A model generated the notes under the pieces. The model searched no databases, was not told the origin of the DNA, and saw only the letters and a list, made by a program, of their open reading frames with translations. A stretch of 64,000 bases of DNA, taken from NCBI GenBank assembly GCA_034440635.1, contig JAOTON010002271.1:1-64000 (forward strand), read 5' to 3'. The stretch comes from Lepas anatifera. Lineage: Eukaryota; Arthropoda; Thecostraca; Lepadidae. Every line of letters begins with the position of its first letter. The stretch's first letter is position 1. The translations under genes were made by a program, and so were the position numbers. Below are positions 10,771 to 22,439 of the stretch, one piece after another.

Positions 10771-12250
10771 CATTGAAGCTTCCGAAAATCACTCTTTAGA
10801 GGCAAGGCTCTTAACGTGTTACAAGGCCTCGTGGAAACGCCCACTTTTGATATGTATTATAACGGTGTTATAGCTTAAAATTTTGATACATTGAGTTGAA
10901 TCGATGCAGCTACCTGATTGTGTCAGTTTAATTTACCTACGCTAATTACCCCCAGAGTAATAAGTTCGTCAAAGGCGTTAGTACCGCCGGGTCAGGCTGG
11001 GCTGGATCATATGTAAATTTGTCTACTAACTCAGAGGTAGACCTCGCGTCCGCTCGGTAATCAGGTTGATCTTGACTTCCCACGTGAGTGGAATTCGATA
11101 AAAATGATGCCATATTTGCTGCCACGTGATGACGTCGACTGGGGCACCTAAAATTCTCTAATTGACTAACCTTATAAAGTAAAGGAATCTTGAGTTGAAA
11201 GACCAGTGGCCAGCGAGGCAGACATGTAAGGAGCCCAGTGCAAGGTGAATGTTGTCTTTTAACCATGTAATTATCCGGATTTGGCTTTACTCCCTCTCTC
11301 TTTGGATCCAGCTCAGCAGAGCCGTAATTTCTGCGAAGTTCAAGAATGTGACTTATTTCTGGGAGTGATTCAGTTAAAAGGGAGGGGAAAACCGGCGAGG
11401 CGTGATGAGAGTGAATATCTTTTATGAGGGATGTCAGACGTGCGGCCCCTGGAAGCCAGCGGTGGCCAAATATTGAAGTCAAGATGACATTTGGAGCTAA
11501 ACCCAGCCTCTGGGAGGCAGCTTGGATCATAGCCAGGAACCGTCAAGTTCAGGTACAGTGCCCGCTTCCTTCGGGAATGCGACTTTCAGTGATGAGATGC
11601 CATGACGTAGCAGTTGTGCTTTAAGGATAGGGAATTCTGGAGGGTTTGAGAGAGTGGGGGGGTGGGTTAACCTGAGCAGCAACAGTTTTTCATTGTTGTG
11701 TCCGAAATTACCGACAGAGCCACATTGCCGTCCGATATTCCGGCCGTGAGTGGACGCCGCGGGCGTGACACTCACAAGTGTTTTTTTAACAAATTAATGA
11801 AGGGTGTTGAAGGTGGCGAATTGTTCGAAATACTCGATCCATTATTTCTTAACACATGTTTACCATGTTCCAGTTCCATCAAACCCTGCACTGTAGACCA
11901 CTCAACGTTTTTCACCGCCAAGTGCTTAAGTGTCCGTAATTCGGTGTGTTCCCCTACTCAGGCTACTGAAGATGGGGTTTTAGTGCGCAGAGGCGTACGA
12001 AGGCTAGTGAGCTTTGGGGGTTTCAGTGCGCAGAGCCGTATGCAGACTTCAAGAATGCTGGTCATATTAGCAGAAGCGTGTATAGACATGGGTATCGGAA
12101 ACCTTAGAATGGCTACACATCCAAATGATATATAAATGATAAATGATATATGACATGACCATTCAGGTAAAAAAACGGCGTTTCTGTTTTTGATCAATAA
12201 GAGAAAATCGGATAGGTCTACCGAGGCAAGTAGCCGTCCCCTGACCATGT
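10771..12250. other. Intergenic, no gene recognised
   Basis: Both strands carry overlapping ORFs of up to 194 codons, but none has family motifs or consistent codon use. Around 11958-12060 the phrase CAGTGCGCAGAG and relatives repeat loosely, and similar wording occurs at 41-60, so this may be an old dispersed repeat. I support no gene here. Confidence 0.45.
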
Positions 12251-12303
12251 GAGTGATTAGCGGGATTGTGCAAAATTTTAAGCATTTGTCTGTACTGTTT
12301 CCA

Positions 12304-12482
12304 GACGAGGACACCCTTCGGGCCCTTCTGGACGCCATGGAGGCGCCCTCAATCGTCACCGTGGTGCGTATCACCATGGTTGGCGGTGTCCTCCACTGCG
12401 AGGGAGAGGCGATGGCGGAGTATGACGGCACTCTCCGCGGGTTCCTGCTCTGGGCAGCAGCCCACACCGTCTTTGCCCAGAC
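12304..12482 (+). CDS. Candidate orphan coding exon, unknown product
   Basis: A GC-rich island in AT-rich DNA starts right after a strong acceptor (pyrimidine tract, then TTTCCAG) and stays open on the plus strand. It reads DEDTLRALLDAMEAPSIVTV, then VVRITMVGGVLHCEGEAM and FLLWAAAHTVFAQT. A possible donor (CAGACG before GTAGCG) would close it at 12482, but the frame stays open to 12585. I do not recognise the product. The same island is also open on the minus strand (12349-12639), so strand choice rests mainly on the acceptor. No neighbouring exon could be matched. Confidence 0.35.
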
Positions 12483-12639
12483 GGTAGCGGGAAGCGCAAA
12501 CGTGGTCCTGCAATTCATCCAGCGTACCTGCCTGAATGTCAAAGAGGTGCAAAGTGCCAGCTGTAAAGTACGGAGCCTTAAATGACCGCTTTTCTGGACC
12601 TACAGTGACGTGTTGTACTGGGCCGACGTGCTGTGGCAT

Positions 12640-14085
12640 TAAAGAGTGGAGACAGCTGTGAGCAATACTACAGCAATGAACAATTCATATATTGTTAAAC
12701 ACGAAGGAAATGTATGAGTGTTCGCTCCCATTCTCGCTGTTTTCCGCTGTTCCTCTGTTAGTCTAAATATTAGGCTAGCAAACCTATTCATTTCGTGCAT
12801 TATTAAGTTTGGTACACTCATCATCTTCAGGTTAGTACAAAAACAATGTTAAACAAACTCAATAAGTAGGTATAACATTATAACGCCTTTCGATGATGTT
12901 TGTTGGGCAATAAACAATAGAATTAGTTGTTTTGAGTTTGTGAATGTTGTGGCAGAGCTGACCCGGAGCTGAGCTGGCTGTTGCCTGTGGAGTTTTAGTT
13001 TGTTGGTGCAATAAGCTCTTGGTGGCAGCCATGGTGATGCGATGACTGCATGTTTCTATTTTGGCAATACTTGGCCAAAATAACTGCAGGAAGTTCAAAG
13101 AGATGCCATGAGTCATGAAAGCATTAAAATTATTATACTACCAGAAAATGATTTCAGAAACGGGAGAAAATCTGCTCCATACGAATTAAGGATCACGTGA
13201 GTCTTAAAAAAGGTTTCAACATGCGGGGTCAATGAGACCAAGGGACAGATTTATAGTCGAAAAAGGGACTCTCCAAATAAAGCAGGCTTCATATGAGTCT
13301 TGCACGAGACCAAGGCGCAAGGGACATATTCATAGTCGCAAAAAGGGACTCGCCAAATAGAAAAGGGTTTCATCTGAGTCTACTTTGCAAGCTGCATAAG
13401 GTGGTTATTGGTCTCATTCGATACCAAAAAAGGGACTCGAAAATATGGTTTCACCTGAGGCTTAGAATAAGACTCAAAACGTATTGTCTGATTTGGATAG
13501 GGAAAATGAAACCTTTTTTTGGTCTCATAAACCTAAAAGAGGACTCAGTTTTTCTCAGTGTACCACGTTCCCTTTAATTGCAGTCCCGATACATATCAGG
13601 AGTCATTTTTCTCGCAAATCTCACATGCTATTTTTTCTCGCTCCAATCGGCTGATCTCTCTTCCATCAGTCGACCTTTCCGCAAGACATCCCTCAATGTT
13701 GGAAGCTCTGAAACGGGAAGCTCGGTCGATGGGCCAATCAGAGCTCTGTCCCATTGTTCTCGCCTGAGTCGTCTACTCTTATTCCTCGGCATTTCGGTTT
13801 TAAATACAGATGCTTAGGAAGTCGAAGAAATACTTCTGTTCTCGCTTTTTTAGAGCGACGGCAAACAAGTAGCACCTACCGTGTAGATACAGAAAAGAAA
13901 CACACAAATGTCGATTTGCATTTCCGCCTACCTGGTACGTTTTACAAACTGTCTCGACGCAAGATCACTTAATATTGCCTCCCCCGACATTTCCCGTGTT
14001 TGGGTCTGTCACAATCCAAACCAGCGAAAACGTTATAGTGACTAATGTGTTGCGAGCGGTAACTTGTCTCGGCACCAAACTTTAT
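12640..14085. other. Intergenic with a degenerate ~80-bp tandem repeat at 13228-13560
   Basis: No gene is supported. Between about 13228 and 13560 a motif built of GAGACCAAGG, ATAGTCG, AAAAAGGGACTC and TTCATATGAGTCT recurs three to four times at 80-100 bp spacing with strong divergence, the last copy partly inverted. The rest shows no structure I recognise. Confidence 0.5.
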
Positions 14086-14087
14086 AG

Positions 14088-14613
14088 TCCAGTCAAGTTA
14101 GCATTTTTATAATGGGAACATGTCATAAAATTCGGACCCCGCCATAAGATACACCATTGTATTCGCAATCGATAGGGGCGTAACATATTCAAAATCCGCA
14201 AAAATCTACCGAGCGGATATTTTATAACAGGGGTGCAAAGTCCACGTGCCAAAAAAAATCAGAAATTTCAAAGTAAGACGTCGTGGTGTGTCGAGCCTGC
14301 AACATCGTCCCAATGGCTATAATTTTTGGGAAAAAGGTACATATGATGCTGGCCAATTCAAGCAGCCTGAGCTGGCCGGTGGCCTACCCTCAGTTTGCAC
14401 GTGCTGCACGTGCAAAGTCAAAAATTTTGCAATGTTGTCCTTATTTACATTGCTTCCATTAGCTCTCTTATCGATGTTTATTGTTGGATTACTGTTTTTG
14501 TTTGTAATTTCATTACGCAACATGTGCTTAAGAGACACACAAAAATTAGGTCTCTAGCTGTAACGGTTTGCTGCTGAGAAGCGTAACTGATGAGACATGT
14601 CGGGATCATTCAT
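14088..14613 (+). repeat. Left arm of a ~0.5-kb inverted repeat
   Basis: This arm matches, in reverse complement, the segment 18446-18969 at roughly 85% identity with small indels. It starts at ATAGTCCAGTCAAG and ends near GACATGTCGGGATC. A GC-rich internal palindrome, GCACGTGCTGCACGTGC at 14397-14413, is conserved in the partner arm (18650-18666). It may be one end of a long-TIR transposon of about 4.9 kb or one of two unrelated insertions of the same element in opposite directions. The ORF at 14246-14557 is shared noise. Confidence 0.85.
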
Positions 14614-15146
14614 TTCGGGGATACTACACACTACAAGGGCTTTTGGGCCAGCCAAAGCCGTAAAAATATGCATGGGATAGAAAACGGGATACACATTTCA
14701 AAGCAGCATAGAATTGGACGGGATGAGATATGTTTTCCAGGTTTAATTCCGAACTGGATCGGTTTTTGGAACTTTCGAGCTATAACGAAATGGAATGGGA
14801 CGAAACTTTCTTTTAGGGTCATGTTCTAGGACAGTATAATTTCCGCCAATATATTGACGGAACGGACTAACTGGATGAAATAATGTGGATGCTAACATTT
14901 GGCGTATGTTGACAGTGCAAGTATATAAAACTTCATATTTTATTCGCTGTAAGTGATAGAGCTTTGCTTTTCTGCGGGGTTGTCATCGTGACTCACGTTG
15001 TTTCATGGACTCTTCTTGAATTTGTTACTCATGTGCAAATTTAATAGTTTTCATTAAACGACTTTCTTGATACTTTTTCGTCTATAGAATCATAGACCCG
15101 CCGCTAGGGGACGGGGAGACGCGTCCCCCCACTTGGGAGAGGACGG

Positions 15147-15326
15147 CAGGGGCGTAGCCAGGATTTTGCTCAGGGGGCGCCCCGAAAAGGGCCCTGCGAC
15201 AGCGCCAAAAGGACCCTGATGGGTAAAAAGAGCCCTGCTTGTTACATAATCGTGTCCTCAGGGGGCCCTAGGGCCCTCAGAGGGGGAGGGGCGGCCTTCC
15301 CTGCCGCCCCCCTGGCTACGCCCCTG
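15147..15326. mobile_element. hAT-type MITE (180 bp) with 8-bp target duplication
   Basis: The element begins CAGGGGCGTAGCCAGG and ends CCTGGCTACGCCCCTG, a near-perfect terminal inverted repeat. It is flanked on both sides by the 8-base direct repeat GAGGACGG (15139-15146 and 15327-15334). An 8-bp duplication with CAG...CTG ends is diagnostic of the hAT superfamily. It has no coding capacity and sits in another GC-rich repeat beginning near 15098 (CCGCCGCTAGGGG). Confidence 0.9.
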
Positions 15327-16142
15327 GAGGACGGAGTATGTGTTGTCCCCCCCCGCCCACCACTTTTCACGCAGGGTTCCATCACGTTGTCCCGAGCACT
15401 AAAACCGTAGGGAATAATAAAGAGCGGGCCTTTTGCAAACACACCAATTACAACTACAAATTCGGTCCGATACATAACTGTGGGTACAGACGCCCAATTT
15501 GGTGGTCTCTTAGGGGGCCCTTCACTGGCTCACGGAACCCGAGATCAAGTCAGAAACCTTCTGCAAAATATATTTTCAGTGAAAATATACTTTTCTGACG
15601 CATAGTCGTGACGGGAAGCCGTGACGCTGCCTCTTGTCTCTAATAACCCTTTACAAAGGAGATCCAAAGGGACAGAGGTCAAATTATGACTCAGCCGATC
15701 TCACAAATGCCTCGAATAGAACTATCAGTACTCATTGATCAGAAAATATTTTGTGAGAGCAGAAGGTGTAGGATCCGAGCTGAGCCCCCCAGGTTCTCTC
15801 GATTTCCAAATCGGGGGTCCTGATCCCCCAGCTCCACCCATCCGCATGAGCTTTTCTTGGAATAAGAGCTCTACGTATGTAGAAAGTGCCGAGATCAGCT
15901 GTCATTACTGCGCAATATGTCTGCGAAAGTATGTGTTATGGTTTTCCAGTTTAAGTTTTGTTTACAGTAGTCTGCAAGAGTCACAGTACAGTGCAGTAGC
16001 CATTGAGAGCGCCGATTTTGATGTATTTTTAATCATATTTATGGTGCTTTGTCCGTTTTGCGGGGTATCGTGCGACAAGTCGTTGGATTTAGTAAAAATA
16101 TATCGAACTACGATATCAATATTTTGTTCACACATTCATACT

Positions 16143-17765
16143 TTAATCCTCGCCCCGGTGGGGATGTTTGAACACCCCCTCGGGTTTTACCGGCGGCACG
16201 AAAAAACGGCGGCACGAAGTACTTGGCATACCTTATCCTTGATCAATTCCGCAAGTTTCCCCAAAATCTTAAGGTCGGGTCATTGGGGTCGTTCAAAAAA
16301 TTTTCACCTTTCAGACTCAAATCCACTTTTTTCCTTTATATGTTCAATTATTATTTCAATGAGCCACATTCCAAACATCTGCGACAACGGGAAAGATCGC
16401 CTCAAAACGGTTAAAGATTTCATGTTTCAGGCGCGATTGGCCGCCCGGCGTTGCAGTCTCCCCTTGTAAAATTGGGATGAAAGGGGTGCATAACCTACCA
16501 GTAAAGACAGCGTGGCATGTGCGTGCGTATAAGAGCGGTAGATGGGATTTATTATGCAGGCATTTACTTGTCAGATGTATTTGCAGCGCAATACAAGTAC
16601 ATGATATTCCACAAAAGACCTGAAATTAAATGGTTCAGCATCCTAGTTCTCTAAATCCCGACAGAATGTGGTGAACGATCCCACAGCGTTGTGTGAAGCT
16701 GGTGGAAGATTTCGAGAGCAATCCAAAGGGTAAAAATATGCAGCAGAGTCTTCTAGCAGTATCAGAGCTCTTAAATAGTTCACAGGAGAAGAGGGAGAAG
16801 CACCTGCCCCAACGACGTTCTCCAACGAATGTTACCAGAAAAATGTTCGTCTCCGGAAGGTATTCCTGTTCTGTCGGGATTTAGAGTACTAGGGTGCTGA
16901 ACCATTTAATTTCAGGTCTTTTGTGGAATAAAATGTATTTGTATTGCGCTGCAAATACATCTGACAAGTAAACACCTGCATGTTAAATCCCATCTACCGC
17001 TCTTATACGCACGCACATGCCACGCTGTCTTTACTGGAAGGTTATGCACCCCTTTCATCTCAATTTAATAAGGGAGACTGCAACGCTGGGCGGCCAATCG
17101 CGCCTGAAACATGAAATCTTTAACCGTTTTGAGGCGATCTTTCCCGTTGTTGTAGATGCTTGGAATGTGTCTCATTGAAATTAGAATTGAATATTTAATG
17201 GGAAAAAGTGGGTTTGAGTCTGAAAAGGGAAAAAAATGTTTTTTTAACGACCCTATTGTCATCTCAGGTCAGGTCACCAGTGCAGGTTAAGTGACTTAAC
17301 CTAAAAAATGTTTAAGGAGTCATAAGTAAGAAAAGGGCGAATGTATCGGATTGAAACTGATACCACATAATGGGCCTACCGAGTACTACAACATATATTC
17401 CGAGTTTTTTCATATCGATGACCTAAGGTCAGGTACGGAGCATGACCTCTCCGTTGGAAATGCATGGGGAAAAAAGAAATTGGGCTGTATTTGTGTAGAT
17501 AAAGCTGAGAATACCTTCATATTCACTAATTCGTAGTATCCTGGGCTCCTTTCTAGGTTCCTGTTGCAATGTTTCACCTCTGACCTCTGAGAGGTCATCT
17601 GGGCTACTTAAGCATATTTTCAGACTTGGGTCAATAACTGTGCAGGAAATGACGATACAACTTTTATTTGATACCATTACGTTGAAATTGCTACTATGAG
17701 TCGATTGATGTGCATATTGACTATGCTAGATTAGATAGTGACCTTGACCTGACTGATGTGTGACC
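16143..17765 (+). mobile_element. TTAA-flanked piggyBac-type MITE, split by a fold-back insertion, 3'-truncated
   Basis: The left end is TTAA followed by TCCTCGCCCCGGTGGGG. The body (16147-16283, then 17263-17765) matches the reverse complement of the copy at 55080-56060 through several landmarks, such as CTTATCCTTGATCAATT, TTGGGCTGTATTTGTGTAG and GGAAATGACGATA. The match stops near 17765, so the right end is missing. The insertion at 16284-17257 interrupts it cleanly. The long ORF at 15735-16469 crosses element boundaries and is not a gene. Confidence 0.85.
16284..17257. mobile_element. Fold-back element with ~385-bp inverted arms
   Basis: Arms 16284-16666 and 16869-17257 are near-identical inverted repeats separated by a ~200-bp centre. 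The ends read TGGGGTCGTT and AACGACCC. The direct repeat GTCAT flanks the insertion (16279-16283 and 17258-17262), and removing the insert plus one GTCAT restores exactly the sequence seen in the related MITE at 55080-56060. There is no coding region. A diverged relative of one arm occurs at 43195-43395. It fits a non-autonomous fold-back transposon mobilised in trans. Confidence 0.88.
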
Positions 17766-18445
17766 TAATGTGTGTGATAAATGTTCGGGAATTATATTCA
17801 CCAAGTGAAAAACAAATTTATGATTCAAAGTCAAGCGACTTCTAATTTTACAGGCCCAAAAATGTGTCCGTGATTTACACTATCCACCAAAAGGTCCCTA
17901 CCCTAATTGACAGCGATTTGATGAATTTCTCGTGAAATTCTAAGTTTGTAATTTTGAAGTAATGTTTTCGTCATTACTTTCTCAAATATTAACACTTCTA
18001 TTTCAAATTTCAAATTGAAGTAAGTCGTTACCAAGAATCCTTGGTACCACGATCGAGATCACGAGAAAGTATCCCACCTCACACTGTGAGACTCAACTCA
18101 CTCGAACCGGACCACACCGGCACGTCAAATTCTACTATTTACTGCTATAAAATAATAATCCAGGACTTAAAAATCTCGGGATTTTAGGGTGCTTCAGCTG
18201 CCAGGGCTATATAGCGAACTGATCAATCCCCACCCTGAAGGTACCGTAAGAAATATATCTTCACATTGAAGCGATCATTACAGTAAGCCCAGGGGCCTGA
18301 TGGCCTAGTGGTTCTTACTTCATTGCCAACCACCTCAGAATGAGACGCGTGATGAATAAGGAACCAACTCAAGTAATTATGCAGCCGGACAAAACGTTTT
18401 CAAGGTTTAATTGGCCTCAAAATTGTTGCTGCATGCGCAATCCAT
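17766..18445. other. Intergenic between MITE and inverted-repeat arm
   Basis: No gene or clear repeat is seen. The region lies inside the large inverted repeat 14088-18969 but does not pair with the opposite spacer. Confidence 0.4.
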
Positions 18446-18969
18446 AAAGTGAAGGATCCCGACATGTCCCAGCAAAAAAGCTCTTCAGCAGCAAACCGTT
18501 ACAGTTAGAGACCTGATTTTGTGTGTGCCTCTTCAAAACATATTGCGTAATGACATGACAAACAAAAAAAGTAATCCGACAATAAACATCGATAAGAGAA
18601 CTAATGAAAGCAATGTAAATAAGGACAAAATTACAAAATTTTGACTTTGCACGTGCAGCACGTGCAAACCGAGGGTAGGCCACCGGCCGGCTAAGGTTTT
18701 ATGAATTGCCCAGTATCATATGTACCTGCTTCCCAAACATTATAGCCATTGGGACGATGTTGCAGGCTCGACACACCACAATGTTATACTTTGAAACATC
18801 TGGTTTTTCTCTGGCACGTGGACTTTGCACCCCTGTTATAAAATATCCGGTCGGTAGATTTTTGCGGATTTTGGATATGTTACGCCCCTATCAATTGCGA
18901 ACACAATTGTGTATATTATGGGGGGCTAGAATTTTATGACATGTAAATCCTAATTTGACTGGACTATTA
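18446..18969 (-). repeat. Right arm of a ~0.5-kb inverted repeat
   Basis: Reverse-complement partner of 14088-14613. It ends at CTAATTTGACTGGACTAT. No matching target-site duplication is obvious beyond the two outer ends (flanks AAACTTT and, in reverse complement, AAAGGTA). Confidence 0.85.
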
Positions 18970-19211
18970 CCTTTCTCATCCCTCCAAATTGCGGATATCT
19001 CGCTAAGGTGTGCACTGAACATGAAAACTGTGAGCACCTGGTGGCAACTTAGCTACCATATCTTCTGGGATAATGGTCGTTGTCCGGTGGTATGCCGTGG
19101 CAACTCATGCCAGCTTCCGGTAACTTAGCCTCAGGCAGCTACAGTTGCCATTGGCACTCGCCTTAAAAGAGATTCGTCGATGAGTCTTGCACATGTCTAA
19201 TACACAACAGA

Positions 19212-19365
19212 AAAGTGACAGATCCAGGACAATATTTGGGGGGCTAGGGGCTCGGGCCAACCCCGCCACAACCTCGGACAGCCTCAGGTATGCATCTACT
19301 ATAGGCACTCACAAATTTCGGGGAGCCTCGTTTGAGCCCTCTGCCCCCTCTTGCATCCGCCACTG
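19212..19365. mobile_element. Probable hAT-type MITE, diverged
   Basis: The left end AGTGACAGATCCAGGA and the right end TGCATCCGCCACTG (reverse complement CAGTGGCGGATGCA) form a diverged inverted repeat of the CAGTGGCGGATC type seen at 36487-36865. No convincing 8-bp target duplication remains, so the call rests on the ends alone. Confidence 0.45.
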
Positions 19366-20012
19366 CAGCTGAAATATACCTATTCACTAGATGGGATCTA
19401 TTTTCACGTCTTGCATGTGTTTAGGGTGATTCCCACGCTTCAAAACGCACGTAATCTGCTCTAAAAACCAGCCCGTAAACCACCGTACACTAGCACGAAA
19501 AAGATTTTCAATGGAGACTGCAACGCCTGAAGTTTCTCACACATCCATGCATAAATGCTCGATATTGCTCATGTTCCCGTGGTCCGATTTCCAAAATTCT
19601 TTCACTCCTGAGTTTCATAAGGCCTAGCGCAATAGAAAAACAATGTTAAGGAACGATCCAAATAATTTTGATTTGTTTTCACTCCACCCTACCCTACAGG
19701 GCATAGGAGCAGCCAGTGAACAAAATGAGGCAGGTGACTCAATCAGGTAGTTCAGGAAAATACAGTCCTACCATTAATGGCTTTTATAGTAAAAGTAAAC
19801 AACTAACTTTGCATTGAATTGAGGGTTATTTCCCCAATAAATATGATCTTTTAAAGGCAAGTGCAGACAAACAACTGCAAAAAAGACACTGAGGTGGACA
19901 AAAAATAGCATTTCATCAACTAGAAGCAGACAGAGCACATAAAAATATAAGGATCAGAGAAAGCTTCGCATTATTTTTTTCAGGTGTGGTTGTGGGCCCC
20001 CTTTGATGTGTC

Positions 20013-20283
20013 ATAAGCGGATCCAGGATTGCCGATCGGGGGGCACCTTTCGTGGGGGGGCGCCATCCGGACCAGGGGGGCGCCACTTTTGACCGGTAAA
20101 ACCTATAAGGTGGGCGCCAAATCCTATCGGTGAGCGCCGATTTTCGCATCCTGGGGGGGTGGGAAGCGACATTTCAGGGGGGCGCCATCGACCTTTCAGG
20201 GGGGCGCCGTGACCATTTCAAGGGGCGCTGAGGGTCGATCGGGGGAACCTGCCCCCTTTTGCCCCCCTGGATCCGCCTATGGG
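20013..20283. mobile_element. hAT-type MITE (~270 bp), GC-rich
   Basis: Inverted ends CATAAGCGGATCCAGG and CCTGGATCCGCCTATG enclose GC-rich, G-tract-rich sequence. The flanks TGATGTGT and GGTTGTGT agree at 6 of 8 positions, in keeping with an old hAT 8-bp duplication. The inner phrase GATTGCCGATCGGGGG recurs at the end of the tandem array near 34990-35010, so the two are related. Confidence 0.7.
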
Positions 20284-20398
20284 TTGTGTGCACTGACCTT
20301 GCCCACAAATGTTCTAGGCTTAATTCGCAATGTGCCTGCTGCAGGTGCAATGATATAATTAGTTCGGTTTTATCATGTCTTGTCATTTTTAATTTTTC

Positions 20399-20755
20399 TC
20401 AGCATAGGATTAAGCAGTGTATGTGTTAGAGAAGTGCTTATATTCCCAAAAGAAAAGATGAAGACCAGATTGATGTGAATCAATGGAAAAGGGAGGCAGG
20501 TAATGCTCCAGGAAGAAACAAAACTTATGTTTGCAAGCTTCACATTTTTTCCAGTATGTGATTGTGGCTCTCTCTTGTACTGTGGATTGTGTGCATTGGA
20601 TCTACCATACTGTGCAATTGTGTTTTCCTCAGCATAGGATTAAGCAGTGTCTGTGGGTTGAAAAGGTGTTTGTGCGTTCCCAAAAGAAGATATCAAGATC
20701 AGCTTGATGTAGCTCAGGTAGGATGGAGGCAGGTAAAATGCTAGGAAGAAAAACC
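20399..20755 (+). pseudogene. Two diverged copies of a THAP-like segment
   Basis: Two segments about 230 bp apart (20399-20530 and 20629-20755) share wording from CTCAGCATAGGATTAAGCAG to AGGAAGAAA. In one frame the first reads FPKRKDEDQIDVNQWKREAG followed by TYVCKLH, which looks like the middle and C-H ligands of a THAP zinc finger. The second reads VPKRRYQDQLDVAQVGW. Both are short and broken. They could be duplicated exons of a THAP transposase, but the match is weak. Confidence 0.4.
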
Positions 20756-21619
20756 AACTGTTTAAATATCACATTCTTTAATACATTTAGCATTGTTTCA
20801 GGGGAAGATTGAGTTATTTCTTGCTATTCCTGGATCTTGGGATATATTGAGAAACAAAGCCAGAGTGCAGAGACTTCTACCACATGATTTCCAGATTTTA
20901 TGCATCCGGGCAACCCCACCAGAAGTAAAAAGATGAAAATAAAAAATGCAAGCAGATCTGGAAAAACAAGTGAGCGCAAGCGACCTTCCTCGGGAAGCAT
21001 TGCAAGCTATGCTGAACCCACTTTCTATGCTGAAAAAATGTTTTTGTTATAGAGCCAGAGTTGAGCACATTTTACCCAGCTTCTGAGGAAATGTTCAGAA
21101 ACATTAGTGGCAGCAAAATTCATTTACTTTGATATTTTAATTTACCCAAAGTTTATGTATCTATCTACCACAATCTCCTGCAGTCTTCTGAAAATACATA
21201 AGGGCTGACCGAATCGAAATGATATATTGTAGAAATCCAGCAGATTTCACAAACTGGGCTATTTAAGCACACCTTTCGTTGGCGAATGCATCTTACCTTC
21301 ACTGCAGAATACACGTTTCTCATGTTACAGGTAACACATATCTGTCAATGGAGGGGCTCTCAACAGAAAAGCATTGCCCAAGCAAAATTTATGTAAGAAA
21401 TTTAATAACAACAAATAAATACTGGAACCACCTCACTCCCTCTGAAGCAACAACAATCTCTCTCGAAGCCCTTGCAACAATCATCAAGCGAGCAAGCACA
21501 GGCGAGAGCAAAAGAAACGAGAGACACGCAATGGAAAAAATGTCTGGTACACAACTTGTTGTTTTAGTGTCCGTCTTTTGGAGGAGTTATCATATGACAG
21601 CACGAAACTTCGGGCTACC

Positions 21620-22079
21620 CATCCTTTATTACCCTGACAGTGCCTGTATATGGGGAACTAACTTTGAAGCCAATCTGAGTAAATCTATTAACCTCCAAAA
21701 GCGCATTATCCGATTGATTGACTCAGCTGAACATCGAGCCACCTCCAGTCTCATATTTATGAGGCTTAATCTGCTTAAATTTCCTGACATTGTCAGTCAA
21801 CATAACATTATGATATTACATAGTTTCATTCATGGAAAATTACCAACTGTGTTTTCAAACTTATTTCAACTACACATATCTACTAGATTTACCCGTAGGG
21901 TTGTGCATTTTCAAGAGACTGCACCTGAAACTGTGTACAGATATTTTGCCCTTCCACTGAACTGCCGAAGAATTTGGAATGATACCATAGCCACCCAAAT
22001 CCCTGATTTGCAGGATATCCCATTCCCTAAAAGCTTTTTCAAAAAGGTCACTAAGAGATTACTTACAAGCACCTACTAG
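21620..22079 (+). pseudogene. LINE RT C-terminal fragment (CR1/L2-like), 5'-truncated
   Basis: The last ~150 residues of this frame match the region after the palm of CR1/L2-type reverse transcriptases: SACIWGTNFEANLSKSINLQ, KRIIRLI, LNLLKFPDIVSQHNIMILHS, GKLPTVFSNLF, STRFTRRVVHF and RRIWNDTIA, ending FFKKVTKRLL. No catalytic domain remains. The copy is therefore 5'-truncated, probably by incomplete reverse transcription. The first ~110 codons of the open frame (from 21279) show no homology that I can see and may be flanking DNA. Confidence 0.75.
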
Positions 22080-22371
22080 ACTCTCATTTCGGACTCTCAT
22101 TTGAAAACTGTCGCTAACGTCTAACTTTATTACTAAAGGTTTAACATGATAAACTAACCTCAGATTATAGCTGGCTGCATACCTTATTTCAATTTCATGA
22201 ATTTTGTTAACCTGTTTCACTATATTTAGTTCTTTATTGCAAAATGTAAGGCAAGGAGCTTAGACAAGGTCACTTACTCCTTTCCTGTCCTTGTCCCATC
22301 TCTAATTACTTCCAAATCATATCCGCATGATGTCCTTGTCTCCTCTCCTCTCACTTGCTCTCCCTCTCCTG

Positions 22372-22377
<6 letters not shown>

Positions 22378-22435
<58 letters not shown>
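22378..22435. repeat. (CT)n microsatellite
   Basis: A pure CT run of about 29 units. It gives an Arg-Glu repeat in a minus-strand ORF that is not a gene. A pyrimidine-rich region continues to about 22620. Confidence 0.95.

Positions 22436-22439
<4 letters not shown>

Noticed and set aside
14246..14557. Small membrane protein with a hydrophobic stretch
   Set aside because: It lies in an inverted-repeat arm; the partner arm's frame is broken and shares the hydrophobic look by composition only.
15735..16469. 244-codon ORF
   Set aside because: It crosses the borders of a MITE and a fold-back element and its second half recurs as inverted repeat; no domain.
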